DNA of 64,000 nucleotides from Accumulibacter phosphatis (GTDB lineage: Bacteria; Pseudomonadota; Gammaproteobacteria; Burkholderiales; Rhodocyclaceae): the NCBI RefSeq assembly GCF_000024165.1, contig NC_013194.1, positions 930,001-994,000 on the forward strand. The letters are read 5' to 3'. This document shows positions 44,931 to 54,646 of this stretch, in pieces; position 1 is the stretch's first letter; each line of letters begins with the position of its first letter. The notes beneath the pieces were generated by a model. It was not told the origin of the DNA, searched no databases, and saw nothing but the letters and a program-made list of their open reading frames with translations. A program made the translations under genes and the position numbers.

Positions 44931-46181
44931 ATGAGTGACATCGCTCGCATAGCTCATATGAGTGCCGCACGCGGTTATGGCGTGGCGGTTTCGCTTGCCA
45001 CTCTTTGCATTTCAGCCCGATTGCTTGGCCCGGAGGGGCGCGGGACTTTTGGTGCGGCCTTAGCTTGGGCTGCCCTGTTTGCGACACTCGCCAATTTGAG
45101 CCTTGGCCAGGCACTGCAGCATCGGTTGCAGGTTGCGGATACCAAGCCGAGTCTTGCGGAGCAGCTTGGTACACTTGGCGGCCTGGGATTGCTCCTTTCC
45201 GCCTTAGCAATCGCTGTGGCCGGCGGATTGTTCTTTCTGACTTCCGGCGACCTGTTCAAGGGGATCAGTCCGTCCCTACTGGGTCTGGCCTTCGCCGCGG
45301 TGCCGCTGCTGGTATGGGAGCAATACGCCTCCAACATCCTTGCCGCATCAGCCCGGACCGACATACTCAACCGGTCACAATATTGGGGGCGCAGCATCGG
45401 CCTTGGCCTTTTCCTCGTGTTTCTCATGGAGATGGGGTGGGGCGTCGCCGGTGCGCTTGGTTCCCAACTCCTGGCGCAGTTGCTGGTGGCGGCTCTAACC
45501 GTGGTCCCGCTTTGGCGCATCGCGGGCCGGAGGGTCGCCTGGGCTTCGCGCGAAATCCGGCCCATGGTTCGTTCGGGTGGCGTTATTCATCTGACAACGG
45601 TAAGCGCCTTTGCCCTTGACCAGGTCAGCATTTTGGTCATTAACAACTACCTCGGCGCGCAGGAAGTCGGTTTCTACCAATTGGCGCAACAAATGGTCGG
45701 ATTGCTGCTGATCGTGCCGCAGAGTGCCTTGATGGTGATCTATGGTGGCCTTGCCAAGACTTCGCCTGACGCGTTCTGGCCTGAGCATCGGCGGCTGGCG
45801 ACAAAGCTACTCGGGGGAATGCTGGCGGCTAGCCTGCTTGCGTACTTGGCCGCTCCTTCGCTCGTCGTTCTCGTTGCGGGCGAGAAATTCACCCCGAGCG
45901 CCGCGATGTTTCGCGCGTTGCTGCCGTCCGTGCTGGGCTTAAGCCTTGCGCTGCTCATGACGCCACAGTGGATTGGACGCGGGCTGCTTCGGCTGAACAT
46001 GGTGCTGACCTTGGCTACGAGCCTAGTGGTCGTCGCTTTTAGTTTCTGGGCGATTGCGCGCTTCGGCGTCGAGGGCGCCATCTACGTCCGGCTTGCGGTC
46101 TTTGCGCTTTGGGTGCCGCTGATGCAAGGTCTGTTCTGGCTGTGGTGCAACCGCGTGGCCAAGATTTCCGCTACTGGTTGA
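44931..46181 (+). CDS. Wzx-like polysaccharide flippase
   Basis: The 416-residue protein has about twelve hydrophobic segments and an N-terminal SAARGYGVAVSLATLCISARLLGPEGRGTFG pattern typical of the polysaccharide transporter (MATE-like) family. It should flip lipid-linked EPS repeat units across the inner membrane. The neighbouring membrane protein is Wzy-like, matching a Wzx/Wzy-dependent pathway. Confidence 0.85.
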   Translation: MSDIARIAHMSAARGYGVAVSLATLCISARLLGPEGRGTFGAALAWAALFATLANLSLGQALQHRLQVADTKPSLAEQLGTLGGLGLLLSALAIAVAGGLFFLTSGDLFKGISPSLLGLAFAAVPLLVWEQYASNILAASARTDILNRSQYWGRSIGLGLFLVFLMEMGWGVAGALGSQLLAQLLVAALTVVPLWRIAGRRVAWASREIRPMVRSGGVIHLTTVSAFALDQVSILVINNYLGAQEVGFYQLAQQMVGLLLIVPQSALMVIYGGLAKTSPDAFWPEHRRLATKLLGGMLAASLLAYLAAPSLVVLVAGEKFTPSAAMFRALLPSVLGLSLALLMTPQWIGRGLLRLNMVLTLATSLVVVAFSFWAIARFGVEGAIYVRLAVFALWVPLMQGLFWLWCNRVAKISATG

Positions 46182-46199
46182 GTTGTCAGGGTTCGGGGT

Positions 46200-47786
46200 A
46201 TGTCGATGCAGAGAATTCATTCGCTTGGTCGTGGGTCGGCGGAAAAGCTGTTTCGACGCAGACGGGGAGCGGGCCTCTTTTGGCTCGGGCTGACACTATT
46301 GTGTGGCGTCCTGGGCTTTTTGGCGGCTGCCATGACGGCTGGGGCGGTGGCTCGGCTGGGCGCTTTCCCAGTAGTACTAGGCGGCCTGCTACTGCTCTGG
46401 GCGATGCCCAAGCGCAACGAGTCGCCGGATGCCTTGCTCAATGGTCTGCTGCTTGTTTTATTGACATCGATTCACCTGTGGCCCGAATATATCTTCAGCC
46501 GCTTGGGCGGTCTTCCTGCGATCAGCCCGACCAAGATTGCATGGCTTGCCTTCCTGTCGATTTCCTTGTTTTTCGTGTTGTCGTGTCGCCAACCGATGGC
46601 GCGGCTGTTCAGTCGATGCGCGGCGCATCGGACGTTTGTCGGCTCCGTCGCCTTCCTGATGCTGTGGCGTATCGTGACTTCCCTCGCCGGGCCGGAGCCG
46701 CTATTTCAGCTCTGGCAACTGGGAAGCGAACTTCTGACCTTCTACCTGCTGTTTTTTTTGGCACTGGCGATACTCCGGGACGAGCGCGACGTGTTTCGCC
46801 TGTTGGCCGTTCTCGTCGTTGTCGCCGCCGCGCAAGTGCTGCTCGCATCGTATGAGGCCTTCGTGCAGCACACCTTGTTCGAGAAGTTCATATCTGTAGG
46901 CCAGCAAGATCCAGGAACCCTGCAAAGTATTTTGATGGACAAGTTCCGCGGTGGACACTATCGGGCGCAAGGTACTTTTACTCACCCGATGGTACTTGCG
47001 GAGTTCATGGCGATGATGATGCCATTGGCGGTAGCGGTCTTTCTGGGAAGCAAGAGTCTTGCCTTACGGTCCATCGCTGCGGGACTTGTGCCGGTTGCTT
47101 TTGTAATGATAGTCTCCTCGCGAAGCCGCGCAGGCATCGCGGTCGTGCTGATTTCCCTGCTGCTGCTCGGCTTGCTGGCGATGATTCCTCGAAACCGCGG
47201 TACGGCTCGGAATGCGTCCTCGTCAGGGCTATTGATAGCCGCTCTTGTATTGCCAGTTTTGGTCGCGGTGACGTACTTCGCGGGGTCAGAACTTCTCACG
47301 CTGGTCGTCGGGCGAAACACCAGCGAAGCGAACAGCACAATGACCCGGATGCTTATGCTGCAACAGGGGATCCCCCTCTTGTTCGATAGCCCTGTCTTGG
47401 GCTACGGCAACGCCATGGGTGCGGTCAAGCTCGGGTTTTTCGACGGTGTCCGCTACAACATAGACAGCTATTTTCTGAGTACGGCCCTAGACGCAGGAGT
47501 TCCTGGCATAACCGCCTTTGTCATGGTGTTTGCTGGTTCTGCACTGCTTGGATTCAGGGGCTACATGAGGCGCAACGATTTGGCTGGTACAGCGTCGGGG
47601 TTGATCGCCGTGTCGATAATGATGCTGATTGGTGTCAAGAGTGTCCTTTCGATTCCGTCCGGCTTTTCCCTGGCGTATGTCTTGATAGCGTCACTAGTTG
47701 TCCTGCGTGAGGCGCCACCTGCGGGTGCGCTTGCGAGCGACCGCCATACCTTACGGACACGGCTTCGCGCCGGGGTACCGGGATGA
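46200..47786 (+). CDS. O-antigen ligase/Wzy-like polymerase membrane protein
   Basis: The 528-residue protein has more than ten TM segments and a large periplasmic loop at about 215-265 (VQHTLFEKFISVGQQDPGTL) followed by RAQGTFTHPMVLAEFMA. The second half has RSRAGIAVVLISLLLLG and a loop with RMLMLQQGIPLLFDSPVLGYG. These are the arrangement and motifs of the Wzy_C/WaaL superfamily. It likely polymerises the EPS repeat units. It overlaps the next glycosyltransferase by 4 bp. Confidence 0.85.
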   Translation: MSMQRIHSLGRGSAEKLFRRRRGAGLFWLGLTLLCGVLGFLAAAMTAGAVARLGAFPVVLGGLLLLWAMPKRNESPDALLNGLLLVLLTSIHLWPEYIFSRLGGLPAISPTKIAWLAFLSISLFFVLSCRQPMARLFSRCAAHRTFVGSVAFLMLWRIVTSLAGPEPLFQLWQLGSELLTFYLLFFLALAILRDERDVFRLLAVLVVVAAAQVLLASYEAFVQHTLFEKFISVGQQDPGTLQSILMDKFRGGHYRAQGTFTHPMVLAEFMAMMMPLAVAVFLGSKSLALRSIAAGLVPVAFVMIVSSRSRAGIAVVLISLLLLGLLAMIPRNRGTARNASSSGLLIAALVLPVLVAVTYFAGSELLTLVVGRNTSEANSTMTRMLMLQQGIPLLFDSPVLGYGNAMGAVKLGFFDGVRYNIDSYFLSTALDAGVPGITAFVMVFAGSALLGFRGYMRRNDLAGTASGLIAVSIMMLIGVKSVLSIPSGFSLAYVLIASLVVLREAPPAGALASDRHTLRTRLRAGVPG

Positions 47787-48838
47787 GCAGCATTATTGGG
47801 CGAAGCGATTCGCCGAGGGTTTGGGTTGTCCTGGTCAACTGGAATGGCTGGCGCGACACCATTGAATGTCTTGAAAGCGTCTTTCGGCTCGATTACGCCA
47901 ATCTGCGCGTTCTCGTCTGTGACAATGCTTCTGCCGATGCTTCAATAGAAAATATTCGGCGTTGGGCTGGCGGCGAAATGCCTTTTGAGCGACCACAGTG
48001 CCCGCTTGCACGCCTCAGTTGGCCACCGATAAGTAAACCCGTTTCGTGCCACGTCCTTAGGGCGGACGAAATCCTTGATACCTCTGGAACCGAGAGTTCG
48101 CTGGTTCTCGTAGGAACCGGAGGAAATCTCGGCTTCGCGGCTGGGAACAACGTCGGCATTCGTATTGCACTGTCCGATCCCGACTGCGCTTTTGTCTGGT
48201 TGCTGAATAATGACACGGTGGTCGAAGCCGATTGCCTTGCGCAGATGGTCAGCACCGCCATCAGTGACCCGTCAATTGGTGTCACAGGTTCACTCAACTG
48301 CTACTACTCGCGCCCAGAGATAGTGCAGGCGCTGGGCGGTGGCTGGTTCAAATACAGAACGGTGCGAGGTGGCTTGTATGGCCATGAAATTCGGCGCAGC
48401 GAGCTTACGCCGACCCTCATTCGGAAAGCCGAGTCCAGTCTAGATTGGGTAAGCGGCTCTTCAATGCTTGTCTCGCGTAATTTTCTTGAGCAAGTTGGGA
48501 GTATGGAGGAGCGTTATTTTCTCTATTACGAGGAAATCGACTGGGCTCAGCGATCACAGGGACGTTTTATCCATGCTTTTGCCCATGCTGCGGTGCTGTA
48601 CCACAAGGCTGGGAGTGCAACGCAGGAACAGTGCGAATCTGAATTCGCAATCTTCACCTTGTATCGAGCCCGCTTCAGGTTGTATCGAACTTTCTTCCCG
48701 AGTTGGCGGCCTGGCTGCCATTTGCGCACATTGTTTGAATGCGCCTTTGCCCTGATCAAGGGACGTCGGGTGCGCGCCAAAGCCATTTTCGCGGCGTGCG
48801 TTGACGACTTGCGCAACTCTGATTGTAAAGGTACGTGA
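47783..48838 (+). CDS. Glycosyltransferase family 2 (rhamnosyltransferase-like)
   Basis: The 351-residue protein shows VVLVNWNGWRDTIECLESVF, LVCDNASADAS, GNLGFAAGNNVGIRIA and the metal-binding LLNNDTVVE, as well as RYFLYYEEIDWAQRSQ. This is the dTDP-rhamnosyltransferase-like GT2 type. The sugar is inferred at best. ATGA overlap with the preceding polymerase gene supports cotranscription. Confidence 0.88.
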   Translation: MSSIIGRSDSPRVWVVLVNWNGWRDTIECLESVFRLDYANLRVLVCDNASADASIENIRRWAGGEMPFERPQCPLARLSWPPISKPVSCHVLRADEILDTSGTESSLVLVGTGGNLGFAAGNNVGIRIALSDPDCAFVWLLNNDTVVEADCLAQMVSTAISDPSIGVTGSLNCYYSRPEIVQALGGGWFKYRTVRGGLYGHEIRRSELTPTLIRKAESSLDWVSGSSMLVSRNFLEQVGSMEERYFLYYEEIDWAQRSQGRFIHAFAHAAVLYHKAGSATQEQCESEFAIFTLYRARFRLYRTFFPSWRPGCHLRTLFECAFALIKGRRVRAKAIFAACVDDLRNSDCKGT

Positions 48839-48878
48839 TGGGTGATCGCGATACATCTCGGCGCTCTTGGGGGACCAG

Positions 48879-49889
48879 ATGAGTCGTCGATCTCCCCGCC
48901 TGTCAATAATTATTAAGGCGCTGAATGAGGAACGTCTTATCGACGCCTGTTTAAAGTCAGTTGTTGGAGAGGCTGAACGACTCGATGGCGAGGTCATTCT
49001 TGTAGATTCCATATCGACTGACAAAACAGTCGAAATTGCCGCTCGTTTTCCGATCCGGATCGTGCAATTCCGGGTGTTAGGCGATCGAGGTTGCGGCGCG
49101 GCAATTCAGCTTGGCTATCAGTTTGCCCGGGGTGATTTCATTTATCTGCTGGATGGCGATATGGCGCTTGAGCCTGGATTTGTTGAGGTGGCGCTAAGAT
49201 ACTTGGAGAGTCATCCAGAAGTGGCGGGAGTGGGAGGACGCTTAATTGATCTACAGGTCAAGACGGCAGCTGATAAGAGGCGCGTGGCGCACTACGGTGC
49301 ACTTCAGCGGGAACAGGATGTGCTCGACCTTGGGGGAGGCGGGTTGTATCGTCGAAGCGCAATTGAATCCGTCGGCTATGCGGCGCATCGTTGGTTGCCT
49401 GCGGGCGAGGAGGCGGAACTGGGTGCGAGACTGATTGCCGCCGGTTGGCGAATAGTCCGATTGCCGCATCCGTCCGTAAAGCATACGGGACATGATGAGT
49501 CTAAAGCGCAGATGCTGATCAGGCTCTGGCGCAGTCGCCGATTGCAGGCCTACGGGATGCTCTTGAGAATGTCCGCTGGCACGCCCTGGTGGTGGCGAGC
49601 AGCAAGGACATCGTGGCATGTCTTCATAGCACCAATGCTCTATCTCTTGACTTTGCTCATCGCAATTGTCTCTTTAGAATTTGGCCTCTCCTTCCGCACA
49701 AGCGTGATCGTGTCCGGCTTTTTTCTTTGGGCCGGAGTTCTCGGTGTGATGGTAGTTCGTAAAAGAGACTTGGCTGAGGGCGTTTTTGCAATTGGGGCAT
49801 GGCACGTCTACTCGCTTGCCGCCCTTATTGGCTTCTCTTATCCAATCGGCGATCCATTTGAGCCAATCGACTCTCGGGTAATTCAATGA
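48879..49889 (+). CDS. Glycosyltransferase family 2 with C-terminal membrane segments
   Basis: The 336-residue protein has LSIIIKALNEERLIDACL, ILVDSISTDKTVEIA and DxD in YLLDGDMALEPGF, then two or three hydrophobic segments (about 245-320, LYLLTLLIAIVSLEFGLSF). Start is the ATG with a GGGGGA ribosome site 3-4 bases ahead; a GTG-type start slightly upstream is less likely. Membrane-anchored GT2 in EPS assembly. Confidence 0.86.
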   Translation: MSRRSPRLSIIIKALNEERLIDACLKSVVGEAERLDGEVILVDSISTDKTVEIAARFPIRIVQFRVLGDRGCGAAIQLGYQFARGDFIYLLDGDMALEPGFVEVALRYLESHPEVAGVGGRLIDLQVKTAADKRRVAHYGALQREQDVLDLGGGGLYRRSAIESVGYAAHRWLPAGEEAELGARLIAAGWRIVRLPHPSVKHTGHDESKAQMLIRLWRSRRLQAYGMLLRMSAGTPWWWRAARTSWHVFIAPMLYLLTLLIAIVSLEFGLSFRTSVIVSGFFLWAGVLGVMVVRKRDLAEGVFAIGAWHVYSLAALIGFSYPIGDPFEPIDSRVIQ

Positions 49890-50028
49890 TTTTATATGCA
49901 ATACGCATTAATTCAATTAGGCAATGCCATGTCGCGAAGCCTTGGAGTGAAATCCCAATCTGTATTTTCACCCGATTTTTGTCAAGATCGGATCTTGGGC
50001 GTGCAAGGCTGGGATCGGCGGCTGCGCT

Positions 50029-51006
50029 ATGAGTCAGCATGGTGAGGGACTGCTGAGAAGAAGGGATCGATGCCCGAATTGTCACTCGACTTTGGCTACA
50101 TCTCTATACAGCGCGCCTTACTCAGCGGCTTCCATACGGAACTACATCGATACGCACTACAAGGGAAGGGCGTCGTGTCATTTCGAGGATGTGCCCTATG
50201 AGCTTGCTAGGTGTTCGAACTGCAGCCTTGCCTACCAGGTTTACGTGCCAACGGAAATACTTCTCGCTGACATTTACGATGCATGGATGCCGCGAGGGTC
50301 CCGAGAAGAACTCCGAGGCGACCTCAATCTTGATGACTATCGCTATCTCGCCAACGAGGTCCAGTTCCTGATCCAGCATTTTAGGTTGCATCCAAAGCAG
50401 ATTAGTGTCCTGGATTTCGGATTCGGCTGGGCGGAGTGGGCAAGAATGGCTATGGCCTACGGTTGTGATGTCTCGGGTTCGGAGTTATCTAGAGATCGAA
50501 TCGAGTACGCTGAATCGATCGGGCTAAATGTTTTGGCGGTCGACCAGTTACCTGCCAATCACTTTCATTTCATAAACACCGAACAGGTATTCGAGCACCT
50601 TGTTGATCCGAACCATCTGATCGCACATTTGGCCACCCGTATTCGAGTCGGCGGAATTCTTAAGATCTCAGTGCCGGATTCAAGCAGGTCCTTGCGTAAG
50701 TTAGCCAGTAATCCTGACTTCTCTTCTCTATCGCGGGACGAGATTATGCCAATTGCCCCATTAGAGCACATTAATTCCTTTACACACAAGTCATTGGTTG
50801 CGCTAGCACATACGGCTGGCTTGAAGCGGCTGAGGCCCAGCCTGTACAAGCTCTACAACGGATCTTCCGGATGGCTGGAGGTGAGTGGCGCCATTAAGCT
50901 GATTGGGCGCCATCTCTACAGGCACATCTTCCCAAAGAGTACGTTTGCGTATTTCGTCAGAACACTTCGCAAAGAAGGTGAGAGTGGCGTCAAGACAAAT
51001 GCTTAG
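50029..51006 (+). CDS. Class I SAM-dependent methyltransferase with N-terminal Cys cluster
   Basis: The 325-residue protein starts with a zinc-type cluster (RCPNCHSTLATSLY ... ARCSNCSLAYQVYVP), then a Rossmann methyltransferase core (ISVLDFGFGWAEWARMAM, then YGCDVSGSELSRDRIEYA) and a motif VFEHLVDPNHLIAHLA. The arrangement resembles C-methyltransferases of EPS/O-antigen loci, though the substrate is not deducible. It follows a 139-bp gap and precedes the IS4 element. The DNA is noticeably AT-rich. Confidence 0.85.
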   Translation: MSQHGEGLLRRRDRCPNCHSTLATSLYSAPYSAASIRNYIDTHYKGRASCHFEDVPYELARCSNCSLAYQVYVPTEILLADIYDAWMPRGSREELRGDLNLDDYRYLANEVQFLIQHFRLHPKQISVLDFGFGWAEWARMAMAYGCDVSGSELSRDRIEYAESIGLNVLAVDQLPANHFHFINTEQVFEHLVDPNHLIAHLATRIRVGGILKISVPDSSRSLRKLASNPDFSSLSRDEIMPIAPLEHINSFTHKSLVALAHTAGLKRLRPSLYKLYNGSSGWLEVSGAIKLIGRHLYRHIFPKSTFAYFVRTLRKEGESGVKTNA

Positions 51007-51093
51007 CCAGCCGACTGACGCCTTGCGTGCAGTTCTTCGCACATTGACATGAGTTCTTCTGGTTGTTAACTCTACTTTGGATGCGGTTAGATG

Positions 51094-52502
51094 CATATCC
51101 TTATACACAACTTTAGCATCTCGTTGTAAGCTGCCGATTTGTTTGAGAAGGTGGCAGAATGGGCTGGGCTGGGGAGGAGCTGAAGGAAGTTGACTTGGGG
51201 GACCGAAGACTGAACAAGCGAGCGATCACGTTGTTGGACACGCTGGCGGCCAAACCGACACTGAGTATCCCGTCGGCGTGTTCGGGCTGGTCGGAGACGA
51301 TTGCGGCCTACCGCTTCCTGGACAATGATGCCGTCACGTGGGAGGGCATCCTGAGACCTCATTGGTCGTGCTCGCGGACGCGGATCGCCTGCCACAAGGT
51401 CGTGCTGATGCTGCAGGACACGACCGAACTGGACTTCAACGGGCAAAGCATCGACGGCTTGGGCCCCTTGAGCTATGAAGCTCAGCGCGGTCTGTACGTG
51501 CATCCGACGTACGCCGTCAGCACGGATCGCGAGCCGTTGGGGGTTCTGGATGCGTGGATGTGGGCGCGTGAGCCGAAAGACGCCAACGGCCAGCGCCCAG
51601 GGATCAAAGAGAGCACGCGCTGGGTCGAGGGCTATGAACGAGTGGCCGAGTTGGCGGCGGAGTTGCCGGACACCCGGCTGGTCTACGTCGCCGACCGCGA
51701 GTCCGACATGATCGAACTGATGGCCCGTGCCGGCGAATTGGAGACCCCGGCCGACTGGTTGCTGCGTGCCCAGCACGATCGAGCGCTGCCCGACGGCCAG
51801 AAGCTGTGGCAAACGGTGACGTCTGGTGAGGAACTCGGCGGAATCTCTTTCACCCTGCCGGCGAGACATGGCCAGAAGGCTCGCGTAGTGCGCCAGCAAC
51901 TTTGGGCGCGCGTCGTCGATCTTCCGCATGGCAAGAACAAAACGATCCGAGCTACCTGTGTGGTGGCCAAGGAGATCGACCCCCCTGCCGGCAGCACCCC
52001 GGTTGAGTGGCGCCTGCTGACCAATCGGACCGCCGAGACGCTCGCCGAGGTGGCGGAGCTGATTGACTGGTATCGCGCGCGCTGGGAGATCGAGATCCTC
52101 TTCCACATCCTCAAGAACGGCTGCCGGATCGAGTCCCTGCAATTGCGCACGATCGACGGCCTGCAACGCGCCATCGCGCTGTACCTCATCGTTTCCTGGC
52201 GCATTGCGATGCTGATGCGATTCGGCCGGACCTGTCCAGACTTGCCCGCCGACTTGTTCTTCGATCAAGATGAACGGCATGCCGCTTATCTCCTCAACAA
52301 GAAGAAGCCTCCGGCTGACCCACCCACGCTCAATCAGGTCCTCCGCTTGGTGGCCATGCTCGGCGGTTTCTTGGCGCGTAAAGGCGACGGCGAGCCGGGC
52401 GTCAAAACCATCTGGATCGGGTTGCAGCGCGTCATGGACTGCGTCGTCGGCCTCCAGTTCATGCGTGAGGCGGCCCCGGGGTGAGTTGTGTATAAGGCTA
52501 TG
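51094..52502 (+). mobile_element. IS4-family (IS50-like) insertion sequence, complete
   Basis: The 1409-bp element has inverted ends CATATCCTTATACACAACT (left, 51094) and, read inward from the right (to 52502), CATAGCCTTATACACAACT, differing at one position. The ends resemble the 19-bp outside end of IS50/Tn5. A perfect 9-bp target duplication GGTTAGATG lies at 51085-51093 and 52503-52511, as expected for IS50-type elements. It separates the methyltransferase gene from the lyase gene. Confidence 0.93.
51159..52484 (+). CDS. IS4-family transposase
   Basis: The 441-residue DDE transposase has the N-terminal GDRRLNKRAITLLDTLAAKP region, the first Asp in LMLQDTTELDFNGQ, the second in LVYVADRESDMIELM, and the YREK signature in WYRARWEIEILFHILKNGCR with catalytic Glu. 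The frame is open and intact. It lies 65 bp inside the left end and reads toward the right end. Confidence 0.95.
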   Translation: MGWAGEELKEVDLGDRRLNKRAITLLDTLAAKPTLSIPSACSGWSETIAAYRFLDNDAVTWEGILRPHWSCSRTRIACHKVVLMLQDTTELDFNGQSIDGLGPLSYEAQRGLYVHPTYAVSTDREPLGVLDAWMWAREPKDANGQRPGIKESTRWVEGYERVAELAAELPDTRLVYVADRESDMIELMARAGELETPADWLLRAQHDRALPDGQKLWQTVTSGEELGGISFTLPARHGQKARVVRQQLWARVVDLPHGKNKTIRATCVVAKEIDPPAGSTPVEWRLLTNRTAETLAEVAELIDWYRARWEIEILFHILKNGCRIESLQLRTIDGLQRAIALYLIVSWRIAMLMRFGRTCPDLPADLFFDQDERHAAYLLNKKKPPADPPTLNQVLRLVAMLGGFLARKGDGEPGVKTIWIGLQRVMDCVVGLQFMREAAPG

Positions 52503-52634
52503 GGTTAGATGGGATTGCTCTTGCAGCGAAATGGGGACGGAATGATTGGGGCTGGATGCAGAAATGGGAGGAGCAGATCGTGTATAGGCCGCGGCAATAC
52601 GGTACCCATGCACTTGCTCTCAGGAGAAATCATA

Positions 52635-53459
52635 ATGACTGGAACACATGCTGCGGCACGCATTCTTGCCGTCTTCTTGTTGTTGGGAAGCGTAGTTGCG
52701 GCGGCTGATTCGGAGAAGATTCTGCCGATCGGTGGCGTGGTAAATGAGGCGACGCTAAATGACTATTACCTGATTCAAACTGGGAACAGGGCGAATCTGC
52801 GCTTTATTCCAGATCCGGAAAAGCCGTCAAGAATGGTTCTTGAATTGACGCTGCGTGGCAGCGATCCGGAAGCGGCTACCAGTCATCGCACAGAGATTCT
52901 CGGACGTAAGGACGGGCTTGGGAACCAAGAGGAGGCACGTTGGTACGGGTTTGAGTTTTACGTACCGCCGGACTGGAGGCAGTATCCGACGGCAATTGTT
53001 GTTGCCCAGCTCCACGGAAATGATCGTCTGCGACTTTCGCCGCCAGTCAGCATACAGATACAGGGCGGACGAATGTTCCTAATGCTTCAACACAACACCA
53101 ACGCGGTTACCGGAAGGACCCCTCCAACTACGGCGAACTCAATCCGTTTCTATCCATGGCATGGTCCATTGATTCTTGGTCGCTGGTACCGGTTAATTGT
53201 CCGAACGTACTGGTCGGCGATGCCGGGAGCCGGAGAGCTGGATGTTTGGCTGAACGGCAATCTGTTAGCGAGGCAGCGCGGTGTTCCGAATACATATGAC
53301 ACTTCAGAGGGTATCGGCGGCCGCAATTACGCGAAGACGGGCATTTATGCGCCATACGGAATCGAGGCCAGCGATGCGATCAGAATTCTCACTCGCGGAA
53401 TCGTTTATGGCGGGCCCAGCGCAGGGTATCAGGACATGGTTGACGCGTTGGATCGGTAA
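52635..53459 (+). CDS. Secreted polysaccharide lyase-like protein (heparin lyase I/PL20-like fold)
   Basis: The 274-residue protein has a signal peptide (TGTHAAARILAVFLLLGSVV, cut near AAADS) and a jelly-roll body with RTEILGRKDGLG, EARWYGFEFYVPPDW and VVAQLHGNDR, and the later RWYRLIVRTYW. These resemble heparin lyase I/alginate lyase-like folds. It would degrade or trim EPS outside the cell. AGGAG ribosome site 8 bp upstream fixes the start. An upstream reading frame crosses the IS4 end and is not credible. Confidence 0.8.
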   Translation: MTGTHAAARILAVFLLLGSVVAAADSEKILPIGGVVNEATLNDYYLIQTGNRANLRFIPDPEKPSRMVLELTLRGSDPEAATSHRTEILGRKDGLGNQEEARWYGFEFYVPPDWRQYPTAIVVAQLHGNDRLRLSPPVSIQIQGGRMFLMLQHNTNAVTGRTPPTTANSIRFYPWHGPLILGRWYRLIVRTYWSAMPGAGELDVWLNGNLLARQRGVPNTYDTSEGIGGRNYAKTGIYAPYGIEASDAIRILTRGIVYGGPSAGYQDMVDALDR

Positions 53460-53552
53460 TGTTCATGGATCGAAATCGAAATGGTCAGTAGCTGCATCAA
53501 TTGCGAGCACTGCATTGGGGAGAAGTGTCAATTGGATTGGGAAATTGGTCAA

Positions 53553-54641
53553 ATGGGGAAAGTTGGCATCGTTCTGTTCGGTCCGTCGCTAGACGCGGTC
53601 AGTGGCGTGTCTTCACACGTAAAGTTGCTAATGGCATCTAGTCTTGCTGATCGCTATAAGTTGATGCACTTTCAGGTCGGCCGCGAAGGGCGAGCAGAAA
53701 ACAAGTGGCAGCGCATGGCACGCTTCGCATTCAGTCCTCTGCAACTGGCTGTATTCCTTGTTCGGAAAAAACCGCGCATCGTGCACATCAATACGTCAAT
53801 GGATCGCAAGGCGTTCTGGCGCGATCTGACCTACTTGATTGTGGCGCGCCTCCTCGGGTGTCGTGTGGTGAATCAGTTTCATAGTGGCTCTGCTCCACAG
53901 AGCCTTTTTTCCAGCCCTTTGTTGTCGTCGATTCTGAAGCGCTTCTTGCTCGCGTCTCATGTGGTCACCGTTCTTTCGAGTGGGGCCGTCCGTTCCCATA
54001 GGGCGTTCGATTCACGGATCGCCGTGGAACTGGTGCCGAACGCGATCGATACCAAGGGTTTACTTGACGTGGAGCGAGAGCGACCCGTAGGCGGTGCTCC
54101 GCTGAGGCTGGTCTTCGTTGGGCGAATCATTCGTTCAAAGGGATTATTTGAGTCGCTGGCGGCACTGAAACTGCTTAAGGACCAGGGGCTTGGGTTCGAA
54201 TTACGGGTGGCGGGCTCCGGGCCGGACGAGGCAGAGGTCCTTGAGTCGATTGCGCGCCTTGGCTTGACGAGCGAGGTCACTCTGCTTGGCCCGGTGTTTG
54301 GCGCAGAAAAGGACCGATTGTGGCTTGGTTCCGATGTCCAGGTATTCCCCACCTATCACAATGAAGGGCTGCCCTATTCGATTCTTGAATCCATGGCTGC
54401 CGGCTGCGTGCCGATCACGTGCCCGGTGGCCGCCATCCCTGATGTGATGCGGGACGGTGTGCACGGCCTGTTTGTTCCGGCTCACGATCCCGCAGCAGTG
54501 GCAGCGGCCATTCGGCGCTTGGCCGACAATCGCGCAGAGTTGTTGTGCATGTCGGCAGCAGGACGGCAGAGGATTGCCGAGAACTACACGGTTGATCGCC
54601 TGGCTGCCCGGTTTGGCGAAATCTACGAGCGGGTGGCTTAG
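53553..54641 (+). CDS. Glycosyltransferase family 4
   Basis: The 362-residue GT-B protein shows MGKVGIVLFGPSLDAVSGVS, the IVHINTSMDRKAFWRD region, PNAIDTKG, then RLVFVGRIIRSKGLFESL and FPTYHNEGLPYSILESMAAG (EX7E motif). Transfers a sugar to the EPS acceptor; donor unknown. The ATG is taken at the start of the Rossmann-like domain; an open frame 72 bp longer begins upstream with a Cys-rich stretch of no family support. Confidence 0.88.
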   Translation: MGKVGIVLFGPSLDAVSGVSSHVKLLMASSLADRYKLMHFQVGREGRAENKWQRMARFAFSPLQLAVFLVRKKPRIVHINTSMDRKAFWRDLTYLIVARLLGCRVVNQFHSGSAPQSLFSSPLLSSILKRFLLASHVVTVLSSGAVRSHRAFDSRIAVELVPNAIDTKGLLDVERERPVGGAPLRLVFVGRIIRSKGLFESLAALKLLKDQGLGFELRVAGSGPDEAEVLESIARLGLTSEVTLLGPVFGAEKDRLWLGSDVQVFPTYHNEGLPYSILESMAAGCVPITCPVAAIPDVMRDGVHGLFVPAHDPAAVAAAIRRLADNRAELLCMSAAGRQRIAENYTVDRLAARFGEIYERVA

Positions 54642-54646
54642 GCAAG

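Noticed and set aside
51087..52613. Long frame antisense to the IS4 transposase
   Set aside because: It spans the whole element and its ends only because the DNA is GC-rich; no family signature.
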